64,000 bases of DNA from positions 36,989,833-37,053,832 of the forward strand of contig OZ038391.1 of the NCBI GenBank assembly GCA_964036045.1. Reading direction: 5' to 3'. The position numbers and the translations under genes are program-made. Each line of letters begins with the position of its first letter. The first letter of the stretch is position 1. The notes under the pieces are model-generated. The model did no database searches, had not been told where the DNA came from, and worked only from the letters and a program-made list of their open reading frames with translations. Of the stretch, positions 24,732-38,100 are shown piece after piece. Source of the stretch: Eutreptiella sp. 'Long Island Sound 2002'. Taxonomy: Eukaryota; Euglenozoa; Euglenophyceae; Eutreptiales; Eutreptiaceae.

Positions 24732-27700
24732 TATGCCTGAACTTTTGTGGGCTCAGGGGGGGCGGGGGTATGCCGGAACTTTTGTGGGCTTAGGGGGGGT
24801 ATGCCGGAACTTTTCGCGGCTAAGAGGGGGGTATGCCGGAACTTTTGTGGATTCAAGGGGGGGTATTCCGGAACGTTTGTGGGCTCGGGGGGGGGATGCC
24901 GGAACTATTGTGGGCTTAGGGGGGGGTAGGGCGGAACTTTTGTGGGCTTAGGGGGGAGTATGCCGGAACCTTTGTGGGCTCTGAGGGGGGTATGCAGGAA
25001 CTTTTGGGGGCGTAGGGGGGGGGTATGCCGGAACTTTTGGGGGGCTTAGGGGGGGGTATGCCGGAACTTTTGGGGGCTTTGGGGGGGGTATGCCGGAACT
25101 TCTCTGGGCTTAGGGGGGGGTATGCCGGAACTTTTGTGCGCTCCGGGTGTGTATGCCAGAACTTTTGGGGGCTCACAGGGGGGTATGAGGGAACTTTTTG
25201 GGGCTCAGGAGGAGGTATGCCGGAACTTTTGGTGGCTCAGGGGCGGGGTATGCCGAAACTTTTTTGTGCTCAAGGGGGGGTATGCCTGAGCTTTTGTGGG
25301 CTCAGGGGGGGCTATGTCGGAACTTTTGTGGGCTCGGGGGGGTATGCCGGAATTATTTTGGGCTTAGGGGGGGTATGCCGGATCTTTTGGGGGCCTAGGG
25401 GGGGGTATGCCGGAACTGTTGGGGACTTGGGGGGGGTATGCCGAAACTTTTGTGGGCTCGGGGGGGGGGGTGTGCCGAAGCTTTTGTGTGCTCAAGGGGG
25501 GGTATGCCGGAGCTTTTGTGGGCTCACGGGGGGCTGTGCCGGAACTTTTGTGGGCTCGGGGGGGTATGCCGGAACTATTGTGGGCTTGGGGGGGTATGCC
25601 GGAACTTTTGGGGGCTTAGGGGGGGGGGGTATGCCGGAACCTTTGTGGGCTCAGGGGAGGGTATGCCGGAACTTTTGTGGGCTTAGGGAGGGGTATGCCG
25701 GAGCTTTTGTGGGCTCAAGGGGGGGGGGGTATGCCGGAACTTTCCTGGGCTCAGGGGGGGTATGCCGGAACTTTCCGAGGCTAAGAGGGGGGTATGCCGC
25801 AACTTTTGTGGGCTCAAGGGGGGGTATGCCGGAACGTTTGTGGGCTCCGGGGCGGGATGCCGGAACTATCGTGGGCTTAGGGGGGGGTAGGCCGGAACTT
25901 TTGTGGGCTTAGGGGGGGGTATGACGGAACTTTTGGGGGCTCTGGGGGGGGGGTATGCCGGAACTTTTGTGTGCTCAAGGAGGGATATGAGGGGACTTTT
26001 TCGGGCTCAGGACGGGGTATGCCGGAACTATTGTGGGCTCAGGGGGGGTATGCCGAAAGTTTAAGGGGCTTAGGGGGGGTATGCCGAAACCTTTGTGGGC
26101 TCAGGGGGGGTATGCCGGAACTTTTGTGGGCTGAGGAGGGGGTATGCCGGAACTTTTGGTGGCTCAGGGGGGGGGGTATGCCGGAACTTTTGTGTGCTCA
26201 AGGGGTGGTGTGCCTAAGATTTTGTGGGCTCAGGGGGGGCTATGCCGGAACTTTTGTGGGCTCGGGGGGGTATGCCGGAAATATTGTGGGCTTAGGAGGG
26301 GTATGCCGGAACTTTTGCGGGCTCAGGGGGGGTATGCCGGAACTGTTGGGGGCTTAGGGGGGGTATGCCGGAACTGTTGGGGACTTGGGGGGGGGGGGTA
26401 TACCGGAACTTTTGGGGGCTCGGAGAAGGTATGCCGAAACTTTTGTGGGCTCGGGGGGGGGTGTGCCGAAACTTTTGTGTGCTCAAGGGGGGGTATGCCG
26501 GAGCTTTTGTGGGCTCACGGGGGGCTGTGCCGGAACTTTTGTGGGCTCGGGGGGTATGCTGGAACTATTGTGGGCTTGGGGGGGTATGCCGGAACTTTTG
26601 GGGGCTTAGGGGGGGGTGTATGCCGGAACCTTTGTGGGCTCAGGGGAGGGTATGCCGGAACTTTTGTGGGCTTAGGGAGGGGTATGCCGGAGCTTTTGTG
26701 GGCTCAAGGGGGGGGGGGTATGCCGGAACTTTCCTGGGCTCAGGGGGGGTATGCCGGAACTTTCCGAGGCTAAGAGGGGGGTATGCCGGAACTTTTGTGG
26801 GCTCAAGGGGGGGTATGCCGGAACGTTTGTGGGCTCCGGGGCGGGATGCCGGAACTATCGTGGGCTTAGGGGGGGGTAGGCCGGAACTTTTGTGGGCTTA
26901 GGGGGGGGTATGACGGAACTTTTGGGGGCTTTGGGGGGGTATGCCGGAACTGCTCTGGGCTTGGGGGGGGTACGCCGGAACTTTTGAAGGCTCAGGGGGG
27001 GGGGTATGCCGGAACTTTTGGTGGCTCAGGGGGGGGTATGCCGAAACTTTTGTGTGCTCAAGGAGGGATATGGGGTTTCGGGCTCAGGACGGGGTATGCC
27101 GGAACTATTGTGGGCTCAAGGGGGGTATGCCGAAAGTTTAAGGGGCTTAGGGGGGGTATGCCGAAACCTTTGTGGGCTCAGGGGGGGTATGCCGGAACTT
27201 TTGTGGGCTTGGGGGGGGTATGCCGGAACTGTTGGGGACTTGGGGGGGGGGGTAAGCCGGAACTTTTGGGGGCTCAAGGGGGGGTAGGCCGGAAATTTTG
27301 AGGGCTCGGGGGGGGGTATGCCGAAACTTTTGTGTGCTCAAGGGGGGGTATGCCGGAGCTTTTGTGGGCTCACAGGGGGCTATGCCGGAACTTTTGTGGG
27401 ATCGGGGGGGTATGCCGGATCCATCGTCGGCTTAGGGGGGGTATGCCGGAACTTTTGGGGGCTTAGGGGGGGTATGCCGGAACCTTTGTGGGCTCAGGGG
27501 GGGTATGCCGGATCTTTTGGGGGCTTAGGGAGGGGTATACCGGACCCGTTGGGGACTTGGGGGGGGGGGGGTATGCCGGAAACTTTGGGGGCTTAGGGGG
27601 GGGTATGCCGGAACTGTTGTGCGGTTAGGGCGGGTATGCCGGAAATTTTGTGGGCTCAGGGCGGGGTATGCCGGAACTTTTGTGTGCTCACGGGGGAGTA

Positions 27701-28946
27701 TGCCGGAACTTTTGTGGGCTCAAGGGGGGGTATGCCGGAGCTTTTGGGGGCTCGGGGGGGGGGGTATGCCGGAACTTTTGTGGGCTCGCGGGGGGGGGGT
27801 ATGCCGGAACTATTATGGGCTTAGGAGGGGGTATGCCGGAACTTTTGTGGGCTTGGGGGGGGGGGTATGCCGAAACTTTTGGGGGCTTAGGGGGAGGTAT
27901 GCCGGAACTTTTGGGGGCTTGGGGGGGGGGGGTATGCCAGAACTTTTGGGGGCATTGCAGGGGGTATGCCGGAACTTTTGTGGGCTTAGGGGGGGGTATG
28001 CCGGAACTTTTGGCGGCTAAGAGGGGGATATGCTGGAACTTTTGTGGGCTCAAGGGGTGGTATGCCGGAACTATCGTGGGCTTAGGGGGAGGTATGCCGG
28101 AACTTTTGTGGGCTTAGGGGGGGGTACGCTGGAACCTTTGTGGGCTCCGGGGTGTTAGGCACGAACTTTTGCGGGCTTGGGGGGGGTATGCCGGAACTTT
28201 TGGGGGCTTTGGGGGGGGGGTATGCCGGAACTGTTGTGGGCTCAAGGAGGGGTATGCCGGAACTTTTGTGGGCTCAGGGGAGGGTATGCCGGAACTTTTG
28301 TGGGCTTAGGAAGGGGTATGCCGGAGCTTTTCTGGACTCACGGGGGGGTATGACGGAATTTTTGTGGGCTCAGGGGGCTGGGTACACCGTGACTTTTGTG
28401 GGCTCAGGGGGGGGGGGGTATGCCGGAACTTGTGTGGGCTTAGGGGGGGTATGCCAGAACTTTTGGCGGCTCAGGGAGGGGTATGCCGGAACTTTTGTGA
28501 GCTTAAGGGGGGGTATGCCGGAACCTTTGTGGGCTCTTGGGGGGTATGCAGAACTTTTGGGGGCTTAGGGGGGGGCATGCCGGAACTTTTCGGGTGGTTT
28601 GGGGGGTATGCCGGTACTTTTGGGGGCTTAGGGGGGGTATGCCGGAACATTTGTGCGCTCAGGGGGGGTATGCCGGAACTTTTGGGGGCTCACAGGGGGG
28701 TATGCCGGAACTTTTGGTGGCTCACGGGGGGGTATGCCGGAACGTTTGTGCCCTCAGGGGGGGGTATGCCGGAGCTTTTGTGGGCTCAGGGGAGGGTATG
28801 CCGGAACTTTTGTGTGCTCAGGGGGGGGGTATGCCGGAACTTTTGTGGGCTTAGGGGAGGGTATGCCGGAACTTTTGTGTGCTTAGGGAGGGGTATGCAG
28901 GAACTTATGTGGGCTAGGGGGGGGGGTATGCCGCAACTTTTGGGCC

Positions 28947-29144
28947 TTGAGCACACAAAAGTTTCGGCACACCCCCCCCCGAGCCCACAAAAGTTCCGGC
29001 ATATCCCCCCCGAAGCCCCCAAAAGTTCCGGCATACCCCCCCCCAAGTCCCCAACAGTTCCGGCATACCCCCCCCTAAGCCCCCAAAAGTTCAGGCATAC
29101 CCCCCCTGAGCCCGCAAAAGTTCCAGCATAGCCCCGCTAAGCCC
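28947..29144 (-). repeat. Inverted satellite island, copy 2
   Basis: Second copy of the inverted island, about 198 bp, at an offset of 4923 bp from the first. It has the same two junctions: GGGCC then TTGAGCACAC on the left, and the AGCCCGGGCT palindrome at 29140-29149 on the right. I noticed only a few single-base differences between copies, for example GATCCCAC versus GAGCCCAC near the left end, and TAACGGGGG versus TCACGGGGG just outside the right end. Confidence 0.93.
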
Positions 29145-32100
29145 GGGCTCACGGGGGTATGACGGAACTTTTGTGGGCTAAGGGGGGGGGGGTATGCCGG
29201 AACTTTTGTGGGCTTAAGGGGGGGGTATGAAGGAACTTTTGGGGGCTTTGGGGGGGGTATGCCGCTACTTTTGTTGGCTATGGGGGGGGGGTATGCCAGA
29301 ACTTTTGTGGGCTCAAGGGGGGGGTATGCCGGAACTTTTGGGGGCTTAGGGGGGGTATGCCGGGACTATCGTGGGCTTAGGGGGGGGTATGCCGGAACTT
29401 TTGTGGGCTTAGGGGGGGGTATGCAATAATTTATGGGTGCTTAGGGGGGGGTACGCCGGAACTTTTGGGGGCTTTGGGGGGGTATGCCGGAACTTTTTTG
29501 GGCTTAGGGGGTGGTATGCCGAAACTTTTGTGCGCTCAGAGGGGGGATGCCGGAACTTTCGGCGGCTCACGAGGGGGTATGCCGGAGCTTTTGTGGGCTC
29601 AAGGGGGGGGTATGCCGGAACTTTTGTGGGCTCGGGGGGATATGCCGAAACTATTGTGGGCTTAGGGGGGGTATGCCGGAACCTTTGTGGGCTCACCGGG
29701 GGGGATATGCCGGAACTTTTGTGGGCTCGCTGGGGGGGGGGGGGTATGCCTGAACTTTTGTGGGCTCAGGGGGGGCGGGGGTATGCCGGAACTTTTGTGG
29801 GCTTAGGGGGGGTATGCCGGAACTTTTCGCGGCTAAGAGGGGGGTATGCCGGAACTTTTGTGGATTCAAGGGGGGGTATTCCGGAACGTTTGTGGGCTCG
29901 GGGGGGGGATGCCGGAACTATTGTGGGCTTAGGGGGGGGTAGGCCGGAACTTTTGTGGGCTTAGGGGGGAGTATGCCGGAACCTTTGTGGGCTCTGGGGG
30001 GGGTATGCAGGAACTTTTGGGGGCGTAGGGGGGGGGTATGCCGGAACTTTTGGGGGGCTTAGGGGGGGGTATGCCGGAACTTTTGGGGGCTTTGGGGGGG
30101 GTATGCCGGAACTTCTCTGGGCTTAGGGGGGGGTATGCCGGAACTTTTGTGCGCTCCGGGTGTGTATGCCAGAACTTTTGGGGGCTGAGGGGGGTGTATG
30201 CCGGAACTTTTGTGGGCTCACAGGGGGGTATGAGGGAACTTTTTGGGGCTCAGGAGGAGGTATGCCGGAACTTTTGGTGGCTCAGGGGCGGGGTATGCCG
30301 AAACTTTTTTGTGCTCAAGGGGGGGTATGCCTGAGCTTTTGTGGGCTCAGGGGGGGCTATGTCGGAACTTTTGTGGGCTCGGGGGGGTATGCCGGAATTA
30401 TTTTGGGCTTAGGGGGGGTATGCCGGATCTTTTGGGGGCCTAGGGGGGGGTATGCCGGAACTGTTGGGGACTTGGGGGGGGTATGCCGAAACTTTTGTGG
30501 GCTCGGGGGGGGGGGTGCCGAAACTTTTGTGTGCTCAAGGGGGGGTATGCCGGAGCTTTTGTGGGCTCACGGGGGGCTGTGCCGGAACTTTTGTGGGCTC
30601 GGGGGGTATGCCGGAACTATTGTGGGCTTGGGGGGGTATGCCGGAACTTTTGGGGGCTTAGGGGGGGGGGTATGCCGGAACTTTTGTGGGCTTAGGGAGG
30701 GGTATGCCGGAGCTTTTGTGGGCTCAAGGGGGGGGGGTATGCCGGAACTTTCCTGGGCTCAGGGGGGGTATGCCGGAACTTTCCGAGGCTAAGAGGGGGG
30801 TATGCCGCAACTTTTGTGGGCTCAAGGGGGGGTATGCCGGAACGTTTGTGGGCTCCGGGGCGGGATGCCGGAACTATCGTGGGCTTAGGGGGGGGTAGGC
30901 CGGAACTTTTGTGGGCTTAGGGGGGGGTATGACGGAACTTTTGGGGGCTCTGGGGGGGTATGCCGGAACTGCTCTGGGCTTGGGGGGGGTACGCCGGAAC
31001 TTTTGAAGGCTCAGGGGGGGGGGTATGCCGGAACTTTTGTGTGCTCAAGGAGGGATATGAGGGGACTTTTTCGGGCTCAGGACGGGGTATGCCGGAACTA
31101 TTGTGGGCTCAGGGGGGGTATGCCGAAAGTTTAAGGGGCTTAGGGGGGGTATGCCGAAACCTTTGTGGGCTCAGGGGGGGTATGCCGGAACTTTTGTGGG
31201 CTGAGGAGGGGGTATGCCGGAACTTTTGGTGGCTCAGGGGGGGGGGGTATGCCGGAACTTTTGTGTGCTCAAGGGGTGGTGTGCCTAAGATTTTGTGGGC
31301 TCAGGGGGGGCTATGCCGGAACTTTTGTGGGCTCGGGGGGGTATGCCGGAAATATTGTGGGCTTAGGAGGGGTATGCCGGAACTTTTGCGGGCTCAGGGG
31401 GGGTATGCCGGAACTGTTGGGGGCTTAGGGGGGGGTATGCCGGAACTGTTGGGGACTGGGGGGGGGGGGGTATACCGGAACTTTTGGGGGCTCGGAGAAG
31501 GTATGCCGAAACTTTTGTGGGCTCGGGGGGGGGTGTGCCGAAACTTTTGTGTGCTCAAGGGGGGGTATGCCGGAGCTTTTGTGGGCTCACGGGGGGCTGT
31601 GCCGGAACTTTTGTGGGCTCGGGGGGTATGCTGGAACTATTGTGGGCTTGGGGGGGTATGCCGGAACTTTTGGGGGCTTAGGGGGGGGTGTATGCCGGAA
31701 CCTTTGTGGGCTCAGGGGAGGGTATGCCGGAACTTTTGTGGGCTTAGGGAGGGGTATGCCGGAGCTTTTGTGGGCTCAAGGGGGGGGGGGGTATGCCGGA
31801 ACTTTCCTGGGCTCAGGGGGGGTATGCCGGAACTTTCCGAGGCTAAGAGGGGGGTATGCCGGAACTTTTGTGGGCTCAAGGGGGGGTATGCCGGAACGTT
31901 TGTGGGCTCCGGGGCGGGATGCCGGAACTATCGTGGGCTTAGGGGGGGGTAGGCCGGAACTTTTGTGGGCTTAGGGGGGGGTATGACGGAACTTTTGGGG
32001 GCTTTGGGGGGGTATGCCGGAACTGCTCTGGGCTTGGGGGGGGTACGCCGGAACTTTTGAAGGCTCAGGGGGGGGGGTATGCCGGAACTTTTGGTGGCTC

Positions 32101-32599
32101 AGGGGGGGGTATGCCGAAACTTTTGTGTGCTCAAGGAGGGATATGAGGGGACTTTTTGGGACTCAGGACGGGGTATGCCGGAACTATTGTGGGCTCAAGG
32201 GGGGTATGCCGAAAGTTTAAGGGGCTTAGGGGGGGTATGCCGAAACCTTTGTGGGCTCAGGGGGGGTATGCCGGAACTTTTGTGGGCTTGGGGGGGGTAT
32301 GCCGGAACTGTTGGGGACTTGGGGGGGGGTAAGCCGGAACTTTTGGGGGCTCAAGGGGGGGTAGGCCGGAAATTTTGAGGGCTCGGGGGGGGGTATGCCG
32401 AAACTTTTGTGTGCTCAAGGGGGGGTATGCCGGAGCTTTTGTGGGCTCACAGGGGGCTATGCCGGAACTTTTGTGGGATCGGGGGGGTATGCCGGATCCA
32501 TCGTCGGCTTAGGGGGGGTATGCCGGAACTTTTGGAGGGTTAGGGGGGGTATGCCGGAACCTTTGTGGGCTCAGGGGGGGTATGCCGGATCTTTTGGGG

Positions 32600-35500
32600 G
32601 CTTAGGGAGGGGTATACCGGACCCGTTGGGGACTTGGGGGGGGGTATGCCGGAAACTTTGGGGGCTTAGGGGGGGGTATGCCGGAACTGTTGTGCGGTTA
32701 GGGCGGGTATGCCGGAAATTTTGTGGGCTCAGGGCGGGGTATGCCGGAACTTTTGTGTGCTCACGGGGGAGTATGCCGGAACTTTTGTGGGCTCAAGGGG
32801 GGGTATGCCGGAGTTTTTGGGGGCTCGGGGGGGGGGGTATGCCGGAACTTTTGTGGGCTCGCGGGGGGGGGTATGCCGGAACTATTATGGGCTTAGGAGG
32901 GGGTATGCCGGAACTTTTGTGGGCTTGGGGGGGGGGTATGCCGAAACTTTTGGGGGCTTAGGGGGAGGTATGCCGGAACTTTTGGGGGCTTGGGGGGGGG
33001 GTATGCCAGAACTTTTGGGGGCATTGCAGGGGGTATGCCGGAACTTTTGTGGGCTTAGGGGGGGGTATGCCGGAACTTTTGGCGGCTAAGAGGGGGATAT
33101 GCTGGAACTTTTGTGGGCTCAAGGGGTGGTATGCCGGAACTATCGTGGGCTTAGGGGGAGGTATGCCGGAACTTTTGTGGGCTTAGGGGGTGGTACGCTG
33201 GAAGCTTTGTGGGCTCCGGGGTGGTATGCAGGAACTTTTGGGGGCCACAGGGGGGGGGTATGCCGGAACTTTTGTGGGCTCGGGGGGGTATGGCGGAACT
33301 GTTGTGCGGTTAGGGCGGGTATGCCGGAACTTTTGTGGTGTCAGGGCGGGGTATGCCGGAACTTTTGTGTGCTCAAGGGGGGGTACGCCGGAACTTTTGT
33401 GGGCTCAAGGGGGGGTATGCCGGAGCTTTTGGGGGCTCGGGGGGGGGGTATGCCGGAACTTTTGTGGGCTCGCGGGGGGGGGTATGCCGGGGCTATTATG
33501 GGCTTAGGGGGGGGTATGCCGGAACTTTTGTGGGCTTGGGGGGGGGTTTGCCGGAACTTTTGGGGGCTTAGGGGGAGGTATGCCGGAACTTTTGGGGGCT
33601 TGGGGGGGGGGTATGCCGGAACTTTTGTGGGCTCGGGGGGGTATGCCGGAACTGTTGTGCGGTTAGGGCGGGTATGCCGGAACTTTTGTGGGCTCAGGGC
33701 GGGGTATGCCGGAACTTTTGTGTGCTCAGGGGGGGGTATGCCGGAACTTTTGTGGGCTCAAGGGGGGGTATGCCGGAGCTTTTGGGGGCTCGGGGGGGGT
33801 ATGCCGGAACTTTTGTGGGCTTAGGGGGGGGTATGCCGGAACTTTTGGCGGCTAAGAGGGAGGTATGCTGGAACTTTTGTGGGCTCAAGGGGGGGTATGC
33901 CGGAACTATCGTGGGCTTAGGGGGAGGTATGCCGGAACTTTTGTGGGCTTAGGGGGGGGTATGCTGGAACCTTTGTGGGCTCCGGGGTGGTATGCAGGAA
34001 CTTTTGGGGGCCTCAGGGGGGGGTATGCCGGAACTTTTGGGGGCTCAGGGGGGGGTATGCCGGAACTTTTGTGGGCTCGGGGGGGTATGCCGGAACTGTT
34101 GTGCGGTTAGGGCGGGTATGCCGGAACTTTTGTGGGCTCAGGGCGGGGTATGCCGGAACTTTTGTGTGCTCAGGGGGGGGTATGCCGGAACTTTTGTGGG
34201 CTCAGGGGGGGGTATGCCGGATCTTTTGGGGGCTTAGGGAGGGGTATACCGGACCCGTTGGGGACTTGGGGGGGGGGTATGCCGGAAACTTTGGGGGCTT
34301 AGGGGGGGGTATGCCGGAACTGTTGTGCGGTTAGGGCGGGTATGCCGGAAATTTTGTGGGCTCAGGGCGGGATATGCCGGAACTTTTGTGTGCACAAGGG
34401 GGAGTATGCCGGAACTTTTGTGGGCTCAAGGGGGGGTATGCCGGAGCTTTTGGGGGCTCGGGGGGGGGGGGGATATGCCGGAACTTTTGTGGGCTCGCGG
34501 GGGGGGGGTATGCCGGAACTATTATGGGCTTAGGAGGGGGTATGCCGCAACTTTTGTGGGCTTGGGGGGGGGTATGCCGAAACTTTTGGGGGCTTAGGGG
34601 GAGGTATGCCGGAACTTTTGGGGGCTTGGGGGGGGGGTATGCCAGAACTTTTGGGGGCTTTGTAGGGGGTATGCCGGAACTTTGGTGGGCTTAGGGGGGG
34701 TATGCCGGAACTTTTGGCGGCTAAGAGGGGGATATGCCGGAACTTTTGTGGGCTCAAGGGGGGGTATGCCGGAACTATCGTGGGCTTAGGGGGGAGGTAT
34801 GCCGGAACTTTTGTGGGCTTAGGGGGGGGTACGCTGGAACCTTTGTGGGCTCCGGGGTGGTATGCAGGAACTTTTGGGGGCCTCAGGGGGGGGGTATGCC
34901 GGAACTTTTGGGGGCTCAAGGGGGGGTATGCCGGAACTTTTGTGGGCTCAGGGGGGTGTGGCGGAACTGTTGTGCGGTTAGGGCGGGTATGCCGGAACTT
35001 TTGTGGTGTCAGGGCGGGGTATGCCGGAACTTTTGTGTGCTCAAGGGGGGGTACGCCGGAACTTTTGTGGGCTCAAGGGGGGGTATGCCGGAGCTTTTGG
35101 GGGCTCGGGGGGGGGGGTATGCCGGAACTTTTGTGGGCTCGCGGGGGGGGGTATGCCGGGGCTATTATGGGCTTAGGGGGGGGTATGCCGGAACTTTTGT
35201 GGGCTTGGGGGGGGTATGCCGGAACTTTTGGGGGCTTAGGGGGAGGTATGCCGGAACTTTTGGGGGCTTGGGGGGGGGGTATGCCGGAACTTTTGTAAGC
35301 TCGGGGGGGTATGCCGGAACTGTTGTGCGGTTAGGGCGGGTATGCCGGAACTTTTGTGGGCTCAGGGCGGGGTATGCCGGAACTTTTGTGTGCTCAGGGG
35401 GGGGTATGCCGGAACTTATGTGGGCTCAAGGGGGGGTATGCCGGAGCTTTTGGGGGCTCGGGGGGGGGTATGCCGGAACTTTTGTGGGCTTAGGGGGGGG

Positions 35501-35830
35501 TATGCCGGAACTTTTGGCGGCTAAGAGGGGGGTATGCTGGAACTTTTGTGGGCTCAAGGGGGGGTATGCCGGAACTATCGTGGGCTTAGGGGGAGGTATG
35601 CCGGAACTTTTGTGGGCTTAGGGGGGGGTATGCTGGAACCTTTGTGGGCTCCGGGGTGGTATGCAGGAACTTTTGGGGGCCTCAGGGGGGGGTATGCCGG
35701 AACTTTTGGGGGCTCAGGGGGGGGTATGCCGGAACTTTTGTGGGCTCGGGGGGGTATGCCGGAACTTTTGGGGGCTCAGGGCGGTTATGCCGGAGCTTTT
35801 GGGGGCTCGGGGGGGGGATATGCCGGAACT
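32600..35830 (+). repeat. Higher-order duplication, ~1.63-1.67 kb spacing
   Basis: The GGTATACCGGACCCGTTGGG unit occurs at 32611 and 34243 (offset 1632), and GTGGTGTCAGGGCGGGG at 33335 and 35003 (offset 1668). The first copy overlaps the tail of the 5-kb duplication, so this zone is a further local amplification of its right end. A GGTTAGGGCGGGTATG unit recurs near 32697, 33310, 33661, 34109, 34330, 34978 and 35331, indicating smaller nested copies. Confidence 0.75.
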
Positions 35831-36139
35831 TTTGTCGGCTCGCGGGGGGGGTATGCCAAAACTATCATGGGCTTAGGGGGGGGTATGCCGGAACTTTTGT
35901 GGGCTCAGGGCGGGGTATGCCGGAACTTTTGTGTGCTCAGGGGGGGGTATGCCGGAACTTTTGTGGGCTCAAGGGGGGGTATGCCGGAGCTTTTGGGGGC
36001 TCGGGGGGGGGGATATGCCGGAACTTTTGTCGGCTCGCGGGGGGGGTATGCCAAAACTATCCTGGGCTTAGGGGGGGATATGCCGGAACTTTTGTGGGCT
36101 TGGGGGGGGTATGCCGGAACTTGGTTAGGGTTAGGGGGC

Positions 36140-38100
36140 TTAGGGGGAGGTATGCCGCAGCTTTTGGGGGCTTAGGGGGGGGTAATCCGGAATTTTTGGG
36201 GGCTTTGGGGGGGGTATGCCAGAAATTTTGGCGGCTTTGGGGGGGGTATGCCGGAACTTTTGGGAGCTAAGGGGGGGGTATGCAGCAAATTTTGGGGGCT
36301 GAACGGAGGGTATGCTGGAATTTTGGGGCTCAGGGTGGGGTATGCTGGAACTTTTCTGGACTCACGGCGGGGTACGCCGGAATTTTTGTGGGCTCAAGGG
36401 GGGGGTATGCCCGAACTTTTGTGGGCTCACGGGGGGGTATGCCAGAACTTTTGTGGGCTTAGGGGGGGTATGCTGGAACTTTTTGGGGCTGAAGGGGGGG
36501 TATGCCGGAGCTTTTGTGGGCTTAGGGGGGGGGGTATGCAAGAACTTTTGTGGGCTCAGGTGGGGCTATGCCGGAACTTTTGTGGGCTCGGGGAGGGTAT
36601 ACCGGAAATATTGTGGGCTTAGGGGGGTGTATGCCGGAACTTTTGTGGGCTTAGGGGGGGGGTATGCCGGAACCTTTGTGGGCTCAGGGGGGTAGGCCGG
36701 AAGTTTTGGGGGCTTAGGGGGGGGTATGCCGGAACTTTTGAGGGCTTTGGGGGGGGTATGCCGGAACTTTTGTGGGCTCAGGCGGGGGGTATGCCCGAAC
36801 TTTTGTGGGCTCACAGGGGGGTATGCCAGAACTTTTGTGGGCTTAGGGGGGGTATGCCGGAAATTTTGTGGGCTGAAGGGGGGGGTATGCCGGAGCTTTT
36901 GTGGGCTTGGGGGGGGGTATGCCAGAACTTTTGTGGGCTCAGGTGGGGCTATGCCGGAACTTTTGTGGGCTCGGGGGGGAAGGTATGCCGGAACTATTGT
37001 GGGCTTTGGGGGGGTATGCCGGAACTTTTGTGGGCTTGGGGGGGGGTATGCCGGAACGTTTGTGGGCTCAGGGGGGGTATGCCGGAAGTTTTGGGGGCTT
37101 AGGGGGGGGTATGCCGGAACTTTTGGGGGCTTTGGGGGGGGTATGCCGGAACTTTTGGGGGGTTCGGGGGGGGTATGCCGGAATTTTGGTGGGCTCAAGG
37201 GGGGGTATGCCGGAGCTTATGTGGGCTCAGGGGGGGGTATGCCGGAACTTTTGTGGGCTTAGGGGGGTTATGCCAGAAACTTTTGGCTGCTCAGGGGGGG
37301 GTATGCCGGAACTTTTGTGGGCTAAAGGGGGGGTATGCCGGAACCTTTTTGGGCTTTGGGGGGGGTATGGCGGAAATTTAGTGGGCTTGGGGGGGGGTAT
37401 GCCGGAACTTTTGGGGGCTTAGGGGGAGGTATGCCGCAGCTTTTGGGGGCTTAGGGGGGGTAATCCGGAAGTTTTGGGGGCTTTGGGGGGGGTATGCCAG
37501 AATTTTTGGCGGCTTTGGGGGGGGTATGCTGGAACTTTTGGGGGCCTAGGGGGCGGGTATGCCGGAAATTTTGGGAGCCAAGGGGGGGGGTATGCAACAA
37601 ATTTTAGGGGCTGAACGGAGGGTATGCTGGAATTTTGGGGGCTCAGGGTGGGGTATGCTAGAACTTTTCTAGGCTCACGGGGGGGTATGCCGGAACTTTT
37701 GTGGGCTCAGCGGGGGGGTATGCCCGAACTTTTGTGGGCTCACGGGGGGGTATGCCGGAACTTTTTGGGGCTCAAGGGGGGGTATGCTGGAGATTTTGTG
37801 GGCTTAGGGGGGGGGGTATGCCAGAACTTTTGTGGGCTCGGGGGGGAAGGTATGCCGGAACTATTGTGGGCTTGGGGGGGGGTATGCCGGAACCTTTGTG
37901 GGCTCAGGGGGGTATGCCGGAAGTTTTGGGGGCTTAGGGGGGGTATGCCGGAACTTTTGGGGGCTTTGGGGGGGGTATGCCGGAACTTTTGTCGGCTCAG
38001 GGGGGGTATGCCGGAAATTTTGTGGGCTCAAGGGGGGGTATGCCGGAACCTTTGTGGGCTCAGGGGGGGTATGCCGGAAGTTTTGGGGGCTTAGGGGGGG
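36140..38100 (+). repeat. Higher-order duplication, ~1.28-1.31 kb spacing
   Basis: The unit with GAGGTATGCCGCAG at 36147 recurs at 37426 (offset 1279). The GAACGGAGGGTATGCTGG unit at 36301 recurs at 37613 (offset 1312). Several neighbouring units, such as GGGTAATCCGGAA, the TTTTGGCGGCTTTGG run and a GGGTGGGGTATGCT unit, also recur in order. The copies are more diverged than the 1.66-kb and 5-kb pairs. Confidence 0.7.

Larger units (their letters stand above)
23200..33205 (+). repeat. Tandem ~5-kb higher-order duplication
   Basis: Two tandem copies of about 4.92 kb (23.2-28.13 kb) and 5.07 kb (28.13-33.2 kb) carry the same ordered series of rare variants. Both start at a CTCCGGGGTGTTAGGCACG unit (near 23220 and 28145), contain an identical-looking inverted island, and share the GAGGGATATG, GGGATCGGGG and TATACCGGACCCG units. 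Copy 2 holds extra units near 29350-29450, including an unusual TATGCAATAATTTATGGG monomer, and one extra unit near 30190. Each copy also contains an internal duplication (25849 versus 26838 in copy 1, offset 989 bp; 30853 versus 31907 in copy 2, offset 1054 bp). This is the largest repeat unit in the window. Confidence 0.85.
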
